DNA from: Planosporangium mesophilum
GTDB taxonomy: Bacteria > Actinomycetota > Actinomycetes > Mycobacteriales > Micromonosporaceae
Assembly (NCBI RefSeq): GCF_016863255.1
Contig: NZ_BOON01000001.1
Coordinates: 62,001 to 126,000 of the forward strand
DNA: 64,000 nt
Direction of reading: 5' to 3'
This document shows, piece after piece, positions 9,580-18,324 of this stretch. Below the pieces are notes generated by a model, which saw nothing but the letters and a program-made list of their open reading frames with translations, had not been told where the DNA came from and ran no database searches. The translations under genes and the position numbers were made by a program. The first letter of the stretch is position 1. Every line of letters starts with the position of its first letter.

Positions 9580-10740
9580 GTGAAGATCCTGCACACCTCG
9601 GACTGGCACGTCGGGAAGGTCCTCAAGGGGCAGTCCCGCCTCGACGACCAGATCAAGGCGCTCAACGGTGTGGTGCAGGCCGCGAAGGCCGAGCGGCCCG
9701 ACCTGGTGATCGTCGCCGGCGACCTGTACGACACCGCCACCCCGACCGCCGACGCCACCCGCGTCGTGGTCCGGGCGCTGTCCGCACTGCGCGAGACCGG
9801 TGCCGACGTGGTCGCCATCGGCGGCAACCACGACAACGGGCCGACCCTCGACGCGCTGCGCGTCTGGGCCGAGGCGGCCGGCGTCGCGCTGCGCGGGGCG
9901 GTCAAGACGCCCGCCGACCACCTGATCACCGGGCGTACCCGCGACGGCGAGGAGTGGCGGCTGGTCGCGCTGCCGTTCCTGTCCCAGCGGTACGCGGTGC
10001 GCGCCGGCGAACTGTTCGACCTGACCGCCGCCGAGGCGACCCAGACCTACGCCGATCACGTGGCCCGGCTGATCACCCGGCTGTGCGAGGGGTTCGGCGC
10101 CGACACGGTCAACCTGATCACCACCCACCTCACGGTCGTCGGCGGGACGATGGGCGGCGGCGAGCGCGAGGCCCACACGATCATGGGGTACGCCGTACCC
10201 TCGACCGTCTTCCCGGCCAGCGCGCATTACGTCGCCCTGGGCCACCTGCACCGCGCCCAGCAGGTACCCGGCCCGGCGCCGGTGCGCTACAGCGGCAGCC
10301 CGCTCGCGATCGACTTCGGCGAGGAGGAGAACGCCTCGTCGGTGTCGATCGTCGAGGTGACCGCGACGACCGCCGCGAAGGTCCGCGAGGTACCGATCAC
10401 CGGTCCGGTCCCGCTGTACACGGTGCGCGGAACGCTGGAGCACCTGTCCACCCTGGCTGAGTCGTCTAAAAACATCGGGGACGCGTGGCTTCGGGTGTAC
10501 GTGGCCGAGGCGCCCCGCGCCGGGCTGCGCGAGGAGGTACAGGAGTTGCTGCCGCGCGCCCTCGAGGTGCGCATCGACCCCCGGATGCTGCCCGACGCCG
10601 ACGCGAACCGGTCCCGGGTACAGCGCTCCGGCCGCTCTCCCGGCGAACTCTTCGCCGACTACCTGTCCCAGAAGGGCCACGTGGACGAGGCCACCGTGGC
10701 GCTGTTCCACCGCCTGCACGGGGAGGTGAGCCATTCATGA
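9580..10740 (+). CDS. sbcD: Exonuclease subunit SbcD (Mre11 family)
   Basis: A 386-residue metallophosphoesterase nuclease, the Mre11 homologue. All metal-binding motifs are visible in order: TSDWHVGK (Asp8, His10), VIVAGDLYDTATP, AIGGNHDN, TTHLTVVGG and ALGHLHR. With SbcC it forms an ATP-dependent complex that opens and trims DNA ends and hairpins. The C-terminal 120 residues would hold the capping and SbcC-binding parts. The GTG at 9580 follows AGAGGAG, and the stop codon overlaps the sbcC start as ATGA, implying translational coupling. Confidence 0.95.
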   Translation: MKILHTSDWHVGKVLKGQSRLDDQIKALNGVVQAAKAERPDLVIVAGDLYDTATPTADATRVVVRALSALRETGADVVAIGGNHDNGPTLDALRVWAEAAGVALRGAVKTPADHLITGRTRDGEEWRLVALPFLSQRYAVRAGELFDLTAAEATQTYADHVARLITRLCEGFGADTVNLITTHLTVVGGTMGGGEREAHTIMGYAVPSTVFPASAHYVALGHLHRAQQVPGPAPVRYSGSPLAIDFGEEENASSVSIVEVTATTAAKVREVPITGPVPLYTVRGTLEHLSTLAESSKNIGDAWLRVYVAEAPRAGLREEVQELLPRALEVRIDPRMLPDADANRSRVQRSGRSPGELFADYLSQKGHVDEATVALFHRLHGEVSHS

Positions 10741-13214
10741 GGCCACTTCGACTGGACCTCGCCGGGTTCACCGTCTTCCGCGACCACACCACCGTCGACT
10801 TCACCGACGCCGACTTCTTCGCGCTGGTCGGCCCGACGGGCTCGGGCAAGTCCACCATCCTCGACGCGATCTGCTTCGCGCTCTACGGCACGGTGCCCCG
10901 CTGGGGCGACCGGCGCGCCATCGCCAACGCCCTCGCCCCGTCCTGCACCGAGGCGCGGGTACGGCTGGTCTTCGAGTCCGCCGGCGCCCGGTACGTGCTG
11001 ACCCGGGTGGTCCGCCGCGACACCAAGGGCAGCGTCGCCACCAAGAACGCCGCGATGGAACTGCTGCCGGCCGGCTTCGACCTGTCCCGCTTCGACACCG
11101 GTCTGTCGCCTGAGGACCTGGGCGACGTGGTCGCCGGTTCGCCGGCCGAAATAGAGGAGGCAGTACAGGAGATCATCGGACTGCCGTACGAGCAGTTCAC
11201 CAAGTGCGTCATCCTGCCGCAGGGCGACTTCGCCGCGTTCCTGCACGCCAAGCCGGCCGAGCGGCAGAAGATCCTGGTCAACCTGCTCGGCCTGGACGTG
11301 TACGGGCAGATCCGTGAGCGCGCGAACGGCGTGGCGTCCGAGGCCGAGGCGCAGATGAAGGCGTGTGACGGCCTGCTGGCCGGGCTCACCGACGCCGACG
11401 ACGCCGCCCTGGCCGCCGCCCGTTCCCGGGTCGACCTCCTGCGTACCCTCGCCTCCGAGGTGGACGCCGTGGTGCCCGAACTGGACCGGGCGCGCCGCGA
11501 CGTCCAGACCGCGCGGGAGCGGCTCACCGGGCTGGACGCCGAGATCACCAAGCTGTCGGCGGTACGCATGCCGGCCGGGGTGGCCTCCATCGCCGACGAC
11601 GCGACGGCGGCGCGCACCGCGGTGGCCGCGGCGCTGGCGGCGGTAACCGCGGCCGAGGAGCGCGAGGAGAAGCTGCGCGGCGAGCTGACCGCCGCCGGGG
11701 ACGAGGCCGCGCTGCGGCGCCTGCTGGACGCGCACGGCGAACGGGCCCGCCTGTCCGGCGAGGCCGACCGGCTGGCCGGCGCGGTCGCTACCGCGCAGTC
11801 CGGGCACGACGCGGCGATGAGCGCACTGGAGGAGGCGCACGCCGCCGCCGCGCGGGCGAAAACCGTCCTGGAGGAGGCGCGCGAGGCCTACCAGGCCGCG
11901 CGCACCACCGACGCCGCCGCCGCGCTCCGTCCGCACCTGCGAGCCGGTGACGCGTGCCCGGTCTGCGAGCAGACCGTCGTCACCGTCCCGCCGCTGTCCC
12001 GGGCCTCGGCAGTCGAGGCGGCGAAGGCCGCCGGGGAGAAGGCGCGCAAGGCCTCCGACGCCGCCGAAGAGGTGGTCAAGAAGCGGGACGCCGCCGCCCG
12101 CGACCTCGACCGGGCCCTCGCCGCCGCCCGCGCCCAGGCCGAGCAGGTCGCGGTGCGCCTGGCCGAGCTGGACGGCCGCCTCGCCTACGCGCCGGAACCG
12201 GCCGCGATCGAGCGCGAACTGGCCGGCATCGCCGCGGCCGCCCGCCGGCTGGAGGAGGCCGCCGCCGCCGTGCGCGCGGCCCGCGAGGAGCACCGGGTCG
12301 CGGTCACCGCCGCCGGCAGGGCCGAGGAGAAGGTACGCGCGGCGTGGCGCGACTTCGACCGGGTACGCGACGACCTGGCCCGGCTGGGGCCGCCGCCGGC
12401 CGACCGCGACGACCTCGGCCGGGCCTGGACCGCGCTGGCCGACTGGATCGCCGCCGAACTGCTGCGCCGGCGGGAGGCGCGGGAGGCCGCCGCCGCGTCG
12501 GTGGCCGAGGCGGACCGGGCCACGGCCGGCGTGCACGACCGGCTGACGGCACTGTTCGCCGCGGCCGGTGCCGGTACCCCCACCGACGACCCGGCCCGGG
12601 CGGCCGCGATCGCCGTCGAGCGGGCCGAGGCGGCGCTGCGGCGGGTCGAGGAGCGGCGCGCCGACGCGGCCCGGCTGCGCGAGAAGCGCGCCGGCCACGA
12701 GCGCGAGGTCCAGGTCGCCAAGACGCTCGCCAGACACCTGCAGTCCAACAACTTCGAGCGCTGGCTGCTGGAGGAGGCGCTCGACTCGCTGGTCGCCGGC
12801 GCCTCGCGGATCCTGCGGGAGCTGTCGAGCGGCCAGTACGACCTCGGCCACGAGAAGGGCGAGTTCTTCGTCCTCGACCACCACGACGCCGGGCTGCGCC
12901 GGGCGGTCCGGACGCTCAGCGGCGGCGAGACGTTCCAGGCCTCGCTGGCCCTGGCCCTCGCGCTGTCCGAGCAGCTCGCCGGCTTGTCCACGGCCGCGGC
13001 GAGCCTGGAGTCGATCGTGCTCGACGAGGGCTTCGGGACGCTCGACGCGACGACGCTCGACACCGTCACCGCGACCCTGGAGAACCTGGCCGCGCGCGGC
13101 GACCGCATGGTCGGCGTGGTCACCCACGTCACCGCGCTCGCCGAGCGGATCCCGGTCCGCTTCGAGGTACGCAAGGACGCCCGTACCGCGCACGTCGAAA
13201 GGGTCGGCCTGTGA
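10737..13214 (+). CDS. sbcC: Exonuclease subunit SbcC (Rad50 family SMC-like ATPase)
   Basis: An 825-residue Rad50-type ATPase. The N-terminal lobe has GPTGSGKST (Lys38) and a Q-loop region at ILPQGDFAAFL. Long Ala/Glu/Arg-rich coiled coils flank a zinc hook, CPVC, at residues 407-410. The C-terminal lobe has the signature RTLSGGETFQASLALALALSEQL and Walker B SIVLDEGFGTLD. It partners SbcD in DNA end processing. The hook is central, so the two coil arms are nearly equal, but at 825 residues the coils are shorter than in E. coli SbcC. Start ATG 10737 overlaps the sbcD stop and the end overlaps the next gene as GTGA. Confidence 0.95.
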   Translation: MRPLRLDLAGFTVFRDHTTVDFTDADFFALVGPTGSGKSTILDAICFALYGTVPRWGDRRAIANALAPSCTEARVRLVFESAGARYVLTRVVRRDTKGSVATKNAAMELLPAGFDLSRFDTGLSPEDLGDVVAGSPAEIEEAVQEIIGLPYEQFTKCVILPQGDFAAFLHAKPAERQKILVNLLGLDVYGQIRERANGVASEAEAQMKACDGLLAGLTDADDAALAAARSRVDLLRTLASEVDAVVPELDRARRDVQTARERLTGLDAEITKLSAVRMPAGVASIADDATAARTAVAAALAAVTAAEEREEKLRGELTAAGDEAALRRLLDAHGERARLSGEADRLAGAVATAQSGHDAAMSALEEAHAAAARAKTVLEEAREAYQAARTTDAAAALRPHLRAGDACPVCEQTVVTVPPLSRASAVEAAKAAGEKARKASDAAEEVVKKRDAAARDLDRALAAARAQAEQVAVRLAELDGRLAYAPEPAAIERELAGIAAAARRLEEAAAAVRAAREEHRVAVTAAGRAEEKVRAAWRDFDRVRDDLARLGPPPADRDDLGRAWTALADWIAAELLRRREAREAAAASVAEADRATAGVHDRLTALFAAAGAGTPTDDPARAAAIAVERAEAALRRVEERRADAARLREKRAGHEREVQVAKTLARHLQSNNFERWLLEEALDSLVAGASRILRELSSGQYDLGHEKGEFFVLDHHDAGLRRAVRTLSGGETFQASLALALALSEQLAGLSTAAASLESIVLDEGFGTLDATTLDTVTATLENLAARGDRMVGVVTHVTALAERIPVRFEVRKDARTAHVERVGL

Positions 13215-14161
13215 GACTCCACGTCGACGGCTGGGACCCCGGCTACGGCACGTCGTTCGACGGCAGCGGCGAGGGCCCGGCCTCCCAGAGCTCCGCCGAG
13301 ACCGTCACCGACATCGAACTGCCGGAGTCGGACTGGCGTCCGATCCCGCGCCGCGACGACCTGCGCGGCCCGTCGACCGTCCTGCTCGTCGACGGCGTAC
13401 GGCGCATCGACGCCGGCGTCTGGGTCACCGGGGACGACGGCGTGCCGCACCGGGGGCTGGCCGCCTCGTACGCGGCCGGGGTGGTCCGCTGCGACCTGGA
13501 GCGCGGCGTTGCCGACGTGGCCGGCGCTCTGGTCAAGCGGGGGCTGTTCACCTCCAGCCCGACCGCGAACGACGTCCTGGTCGGCCGGGTCCGGTACACC
13601 GCGCACCAGATGGGCCGCGACGACCAGGCCACCCTCACCGGCGGCGTGCAGGCCCAGCTCGCCGCGCTGGAGGCCGACGTCTCCGGCGCGGCACGGGTCG
13701 ACAACGACCTGCTCGTGGTCGACGGCCCGCTGAAGAACCGCCAGCACCTGCCGCGCGCGATCGGGTACGTCAAGACCCACCGGGTCGAGTACCTGCCGGC
13801 GTCGCTGACCGCCGTCGTCACCGCGCTCAAGGCGCAGGAGCGCACCCCTGTCTTCCACGTCGGCACCAACTGGCAGCGGTACGCCTGGTACCTGCGGCTG
13901 CCCACCACGTCGAGCGCCCCCTGGGCCGGCGTCGTCCGCATCGAGTGCGCAGCCGAGCTGGACAAGGCGGAGGCGGTGGCGCTCGCCGACCTGTCCGTCG
14001 TGACGCTGCCCCGGTTCGCCTCGTCCTCGTACAAGGACCCGCGCGCGCCGCAGAACCTCGTACCGATCGCCGGTCTCGAACGGCGGCTGCGCTCGATGCT
14101 CGGCGACGGCCGGCTGCTCTACCGCACGCTGGTCCTCGCCGCGCGTACGGTCATCGGGTGA
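13211..14161 (+). CDS. NurA-like nuclease
   Basis: A 316-residue protein recognisable as NurA by its order of motifs. TVLLVDGVRRIDAGVWV has the first metal aspartate at Asp61. LLVVDGPLKNR is the second conserved Asp-Gly block, AIGYVKTHR holds the conserved lysine, and the tail reads TNWQRYAWYLRLP followed by WAGVVRIEC. NurA is a 5'-3' DNA nuclease that works with the HerA translocase in archaea and some bacteria. Similarity was judged from motifs only, but position behind HerA, SbcD and SbcC strongly supports the call. It overlaps sbcC by GTGA and its own stop overlaps the glycosylase start by GTGA. Confidence 0.8.
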   Translation: MRLHVDGWDPGYGTSFDGSGEGPASQSSAETVTDIELPESDWRPIPRRDDLRGPSTVLLVDGVRRIDAGVWVTGDDGVPHRGLAASYAAGVVRCDLERGVADVAGALVKRGLFTSSPTANDVLVGRVRYTAHQMGRDDQATLTGGVQAQLAALEADVSGAARVDNDLLVVDGPLKNRQHLPRAIGYVKTHRVEYLPASLTAVVTALKAQERTPVFHVGTNWQRYAWYLRLPTTSSAPWAGVVRIECAAELDKAEAVALADLSVVTLPRFASSSYKDPRAPQNLVPIAGLERRLRSMLGDGRLLYRTLVLAARTVIG

Positions 14162-15069
14162 CCGCCGTCCTGCCGGTGCGGCTTCTCACCCTTCCCGAGC
14201 ATTACGACCTGGCCGGGACGCTGTCCGGGCTCGCGGTGATCCGCAACGACCCGACGGTACGCGTCACCGCGCGCGAGGCCTGGTGGGTGACCCGGACCCC
14301 GGACGGGCCCGGGACGCTGCAGCTCGTCCGCGCGGGCGGGACGCTGGCCGCGCGGGCGTACGGCGCCGGCGCGGACTGGCTGCTGGAGCAGGCCGACGCG
14401 ATCGCCGGCCTGCGTGACGACCTGGACGGCTTCGCCGCCGTGGCCGGACGCCACGAACTCGTCCGCCAGTTGGCGCGCCGGCACCGGGGTCTGCGGATGC
14501 CCACCAGCGGCCTGGTCTTTCACCACCTCGTACCGGCGATCCTGGGTCAGAAGGTCACCTACCAGGAGGCGTTCCGGTCGTACCGGGCGCTGCTGCGCCA
14601 CTTCGGCGAGCCGGCCCCCGGCATGCCGGACATGACCCTCCCACCTGAACCGGCGTCGATAGCGGGTACTCCCTACTATCTTTTCCACCCCTTCGGGGTC
14701 GAACAGCGCCGGGCCGACACGCTGCGCCGGGCCGCCGACCGGGCCGCCGCGCTGGAGCGGGCCACCGACGCCGCCGACGCCGTCCGCCGGCTGGTGTCGC
14801 TGTCCGGGATCGGCCCCTGGACGGCGGCCGAAGTGGTACGGGCCTCGCACGGTGACCCCGACGCGGTCAGCGTCGGCGACTACCACCTCCCCAACTTCGT
14901 GGCCTGGGCGCTCGCCGGTGAGCCGCGCGCCGACGACCGGCGGATGCTGGAGTTGCTGGAGCCGTTCTCCGGCCACCGGGGGCGGGTCTGCCGGCTCATC
15001 CTGGCGGCCGGCATCACGGCGCCGAAGTACGGGCCGCGGTCGCCGATCCGGTCCTTCGCCCGCTACTGA
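14158..15069 (+). CDS. DNA-3-methyladenine glycosylase II (AlkA-type, HhH-GPD)
   Basis: A 303-residue base-excision glycosylase. After an N-terminal alpha/beta domain the HhH-GPD fold begins with GLVFHHLVPAILGQKVTYQEAFRSYRALL. The helix-hairpin-helix is LVSLSGIGPWTAAEV, and the catalytic aspartate is in SVGDYHLPNFVAWAL. No iron-sulphur cysteines are present, as expected for AlkA. Its GTG is embedded in the end of the NurA-like gene (GTGA), so it belongs to the same transcript as herA-sbcD-sbcC-nurA. This suggests that removal of alkylated bases and break processing are expressed together. Confidence 0.88.
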   Translation: MTAVLPVRLLTLPEHYDLAGTLSGLAVIRNDPTVRVTAREAWWVTRTPDGPGTLQLVRAGGTLAARAYGAGADWLLEQADAIAGLRDDLDGFAAVAGRHELVRQLARRHRGLRMPTSGLVFHHLVPAILGQKVTYQEAFRSYRALLRHFGEPAPGMPDMTLPPEPASIAGTPYYLFHPFGVEQRRADTLRRAADRAAALERATDAADAVRRLVSLSGIGPWTAAEVVRASHGDPDAVSVGDYHLPNFVAWALAGEPRADDRRMLELLEPFSGHRGRVCRLILAAGITAPKYGPRSPIRSFARY

Positions 15070-15070
15070 G

Positions 15071-15076
15071 TACAGT
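15071..15076 (+). promoter_or_regulatory. Leaderless-type -10 box (TACAGT)
   Basis: TACAGT lies 6 nt before the GTG at 15083 and immediately after the glycosylase stop codon. A transcript from it would start at the SDR start codon. It suggests the SDR has its own promoter at the end of the repair operon. Confidence 0.5.
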
Positions 15077-15082
15077 TCAGCG

Positions 15083-16510
15083 GTGACAACGCACGACGGG
15101 ATCGACCCCGCCCGGCTCGACATCTGCCTCGCGGTCCTCGCCGAACTGGACGACCTGCCGCCCGACCACCCCGACGTCCAGCGGGTACGGCGCGCGACGG
15201 CCCGCCTGTACAAGGGCGTCAAGCAGCGCCGGCGTCAGGAGCGGCGGGCGGCGGTCACCGCGCACGACACGGCGGTGACCGAGGCGACCGCCACCGGCGC
15301 GCGCGGCCGGCTGGACGACGAGACCCAGGGCATCCCGCTCGCCGTCACCACGGACGCGGCCACCGTCGGCCACCTGCGCCGCGCCCGCTCCTGCTACACC
15401 TGCAAGGCGCGCTACACCGAGGTGGACGCGTTCTACCACCAGCTCTGCCCGCCCTGCGCCGAGTTCAACCGGGGCCGGCGCGACGCCCGTACCGACCTGA
15501 CCGGCCGCCGTGCCCTGCTCACCGGCGGGCGCGCGAAGATCGGCATGTACATCGCGCTGCGGCTGCTCCGCGACGGCGCGCACACGACGATCACGACCCG
15601 GTTCCCGAACGACGCGGTCCGGCGGTTCGCCGGCATGCCGGACAGCGCGGACTGGCTGCACCGGCTGAAGATCGTCGGCATCGACCTGCGCGACCCCGCC
15701 CAGGTGATCGCCCTGGCCGACTCGGTCGGCGCGGACGGCCCGCTGGACATCCTGATCAACAACGCCGCGCAGACCGTCCGGCGCAGCCCCGGCGCGTACT
15801 CCCAGCTCGTCGCCGCGGAGTCGGCGCCGCTGCCGGCCGGTCCGCTGCCCGAGATGATCACCTTCGGCCACGTGGCAAACGGCGCCAGCCGGGTCGCCGA
15901 GCTGACGGGTCCGGCGATCGCTCCGCACGCGGTGACCGCCCTTGCCCTGACCAGCCGGTCCGCCAGCCCGGACCGGATCGCCGCGGGAGGCGCGATCGAC
16001 GCCGGAGGCCTCGTACCGGACCTGGCGGCGGACAACAGCTGGAGCCAGCGGGTGCACGAGATCGACCCGATCGAGCTGCTCGAGGTGCAGCTCTGCAACG
16101 AGACGGCGCCGTTCATCCTGGTCAGCCGGCTGCGTCCGGTGCTCGCCGGCTCGCCCGCGCGGCGCAAGTACATCGTGAACGTGTCCGCGATGGAGGGGAA
16201 GTTCAGCCGCGGGTACAAGGGGGCCGGCCACCCGCACACGAACATGGCCAAGGCCGCGCTGAACATGCTGACCCGTACCAGCGCGCAGGACATGTTCAGT
16301 GACGGCATCCTGATGACCAGCGTGGACACCGGCTGGATCACCGACGAACGGCCGCACCCGACCAAGATGCGGATGGCCGACGCCGGGTTCCACGCGCCGC
16401 TCGACCTCGTCGACGGCGCCGCCCGGGTCTACGACCCGATCGTCCGGGGCGAGCTGGGCGAGGACCTCTACGGGTGCTTCCTGAAGGACTACCAGCGCAC
16501 CGCCTGGTGA
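15083..16510 (+). CDS. SDR-family protein with N-terminal zinc-knuckle module and no catalytic tyrosine
   Basis: A 475-residue protein. Residues 1-100 are a charged helical region. Cys104-x2-Cys107 and Cys122-x2-Cys125 look like paired zinc knuckles (SCYTCKARY...LCPPCAEFN). A Rossmann SDR domain follows: LLTGGRAKIGMYIALRLLRDG (nucleotide loop), VGIDLRDPAQ, LDILINNAAQT (NNA motif) and IVNVSAMEGKF (active-site serine region). The usual YxxxK is replaced: Lys390 is present in HTNMAKAAL, but the tyrosine position is Thr386. Either another residue serves as acid/base or the protein binds nucleotide without normal reductase activity. Substrate unknown. Confidence 0.78.
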   Translation: MTTHDGIDPARLDICLAVLAELDDLPPDHPDVQRVRRATARLYKGVKQRRRQERRAAVTAHDTAVTEATATGARGRLDDETQGIPLAVTTDAATVGHLRRARSCYTCKARYTEVDAFYHQLCPPCAEFNRGRRDARTDLTGRRALLTGGRAKIGMYIALRLLRDGAHTTITTRFPNDAVRRFAGMPDSADWLHRLKIVGIDLRDPAQVIALADSVGADGPLDILINNAAQTVRRSPGAYSQLVAAESAPLPAGPLPEMITFGHVANGASRVAELTGPAIAPHAVTALALTSRSASPDRIAAGGAIDAGGLVPDLAADNSWSQRVHEIDPIELLEVQLCNETAPFILVSRLRPVLAGSPARRKYIVNVSAMEGKFSRGYKGAGHPHTNMAKAALNMLTRTSAQDMFSDGILMTSVDTGWITDERPHPTKMRMADAGFHAPLDLVDGAARVYDPIVRGELGEDLYGCFLKDYQRTAW

Positions 16511-16534
16511 ACACCCCCTAGCCTTACCCGCCAG

Positions 16535-16540
16535 TAACGT
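16535..16540 (+). promoter_or_regulatory. Leaderless-type -10 box (TAACGT)
   Basis: TAACGT is separated by 6 nt (GGCACG) from the P450 GTG at 16547. No ribosome site precedes that codon, so a leaderless mRNA is predicted. Confidence 0.5.
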
Positions 16541-16546
16541 GGCACG

Positions 16547-17911
16547 GTGATCTTCATGACGACCACTGAGTCGGCGGCCACCGGATCGGGGGCGCCCCCG
16601 GCCGCGATCCCCGGTCCGGCCGGGAGCCGGTTGCTGGGGATGGCGTCGGCCCTGCGCCGCGACCTGCTCGGCACGATGCTGGACGGGTTCCACCGCTACG
16701 GCGACCTGGTCACGTACCGGATCGGCCCGCGCTGGGAGCGGCTGGGGCCGCCGGCCGTGGCGGTGCACCACCCCGACGGGGTACGGCAGGTGCTCACCAA
16801 CCCGCAGGTCTTCGGCCGGCGTACCGCCGGGTTCGAGGTGCTCACCGAGATGCTCGGCGCGGGTCTGCTCACCAGCGACGGCGATCTGTGGAAGCGCCAG
16901 CGCCGGACGCTGCAGCCGCTGTTCACCCCGCGCCGCGTCACCGGGTACACCGACCTGATGACCGCCGAGGCGGAGCGCGTCGCCCGGCACCGGCCCGGCG
17001 CCGTCGACCTGCACCAACTCATGCAGGTGTACACGCTGCGGGTGGTCGGCCGGGCACTCTTCGGCGACGAGGTCGACGACGTGGTACCCGATCTCCAGCG
17101 CCTGGTGCCGTTGGCGAGCGACCTGAGCCTGGCCCGTAGCATGCAGATCCTCCGGCTGCCGCTGGACTACCCGACGCCCCGCAACCGCCGCTTCCGGCGG
17201 GTGAGCGCGGAGATGTACGCGATCGTCGACCGGATCCTGGCTCGTCGTGCCGGTGTCGTCGACGGTTCCGGAGCCGGTGACGACATGCTGAGTCGCCTGC
17301 GCGCCGCCCGCGACCCCGAGACCGGGCAGCCGCTGTCCGCCCAGGAGATCCGCGACCAGGTCCTGGTCTTCCTCCTGGCCGGTCACGAGACGACCGCCGG
17401 GGCGCTGACGTTCACCCTGCACCTGCTCGGCCGGCACCCGGAGATCCAGGAGCGGGTGGCCACCGGTGACCCCGACCTCGTCCGGGCCACCGTGCTGGAG
17501 GGCATGCGGCTGTACCCACCCGCCCACACCACCGAGCGGCGCGCCTCCGTCGACACCGAGATCGCCGGCCACCGCATCGTCCGGGGCACCCCCGTCCTGG
17601 TCTCGCCCTGGGTCACCCACCGGCACCCGGGCTGCTGGCCCGACCCGGAGCGGTTCGACCCGGAGCGGTTCCTCGGTGAGCACGACCGGCCCCGGTACGC
17701 GTACTTCCCGTTCGGCGGCGGCCCGCGTAGCTGCATCGGCGAGCACTTCGCGATGCTGGAGGCGACGGTGCTGCTGGGTACCCTGCTGGCCCGGTACCGC
17801 GTCGAGTCCCTCGACGCGCGGATGCGACTGGAGCCGCTGATCACCCTGCGCCCCGCCGAGCCGGTACGGGCCGTGCTGCACGCCCGGCAGGCGGCTGGCC
17901 GATCGACGTGA
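16547..17911 (+). CDS. Cytochrome P450
   Basis: A 454-residue bacterial P450 monooxygenase. Landmarks in order are WKRQRRTLQPLF (C-helix), FLLAGHETTAGAL (I-helix oxygen-activation motif), EGMRLYPP (K-helix ExxR), FDPERF, and FGGGPRSCIGEHFAMLEA with the haem-ligating Cys396. The AGHETT and FGGGPRSCIG style resembles CYP families with fatty-acid or terpenoid substrates, but the substrate cannot be told from sequence. No ferredoxin or reductase gene is adjacent. GTG 16547 is used because of the adjoining -10 box; an ATG three codons later is an alternative. cutA follows after 14 nt. Confidence 0.92.
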   Translation: MIFMTTTESAATGSGAPPAAIPGPAGSRLLGMASALRRDLLGTMLDGFHRYGDLVTYRIGPRWERLGPPAVAVHHPDGVRQVLTNPQVFGRRTAGFEVLTEMLGAGLLTSDGDLWKRQRRTLQPLFTPRRVTGYTDLMTAEAERVARHRPGAVDLHQLMQVYTLRVVGRALFGDEVDDVVPDLQRLVPLASDLSLARSMQILRLPLDYPTPRNRRFRRVSAEMYAIVDRILARRAGVVDGSGAGDDMLSRLRAARDPETGQPLSAQEIRDQVLVFLLAGHETTAGALTFTLHLLGRHPEIQERVATGDPDLVRATVLEGMRLYPPAHTTERRASVDTEIAGHRIVRGTPVLVSPWVTHRHPGCWPDPERFDPERFLGEHDRPRYAYFPFGGGPRSCIGEHFAMLEATVLLGTLLARYRVESLDARMRLEPLITLRPAEPVRAVLHARQAAGRST

Positions 17912-17925
17912 ACGGAGGACCGGTG

Positions 17926-18249
17926 ATGCCCGAGTGCTGCCAGGTGTCGACCACGATCGACTCCCCCGAGTCGGCCGCCGAACTGGCGCGGACCGCCGTC
18001 GAGGCGCGGGTGGCCGCGTGCGGCCAGGTGATCGGCCCCATCGACAGCGTGTACCGCTGGGAGGGCAGGGTCGACAGCGCGCGGGAGTGGCTGGTGCTGT
18101 TCAAGACGACGGCCGAGCGGGCCGACGCGCTCGTCGAGCACATCCGGGGCCTGCACCCGTACGACGTACCGGAGGTCATCACCACGCCGGTAACGGGTGG
18201 GAATCCCGCGTACCTGGCCTGGATCGGCGAGGAGACCCGGCCGAGGTAA
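17926..18249 (+). CDS. cutA: Divalent-cation tolerance protein CutA
   Basis: A 107-residue CutA1-family protein, known as a trimeric ferredoxin-like fold linked to copper tolerance. Motifs: CQVSTTIDSPESAAELARTAVEARVAACGQV, YRWEGRVDSAREWLVLFKTT and HPYDVPEVITTPVTGGNPAYLAWI. These match the family over its whole length. ATG 17926 is placed 7 nt after GGAGG. It probably forms a transcription unit with the upstream P450. A 29-nt hairpin follows as terminator. Confidence 0.93.
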   Translation: MPECCQVSTTIDSPESAAELARTAVEARVAACGQVIGPIDSVYRWEGRVDSAREWLVLFKTTAERADALVEHIRGLHPYDVPEVITTPVTGGNPAYLAWIGEETRPR

Positions 18250-18283
18250 CCCGCGAGCCGAACCTGAAGCGGACTTGATCCGT

Positions 18284-18312
18284 CGGGGTGACCGCGATGC
18301 GCGGTCACCCCG
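18284..18312. terminator. Bidirectional hairpin terminator between cutA and the sigma operon
   Basis: Perfect 13-bp arms (CGGGGTGACCGCG and its complement) surround a 3-nt loop. No T-run follows, as is usual in high-GC actinobacteria. The hairpin lies 35 nt after the cutA stop and 12 nt from the end of the convergent gene. Confidence 0.7.
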
Positions 18313-18324
18313 ATCGCCCGGCGG

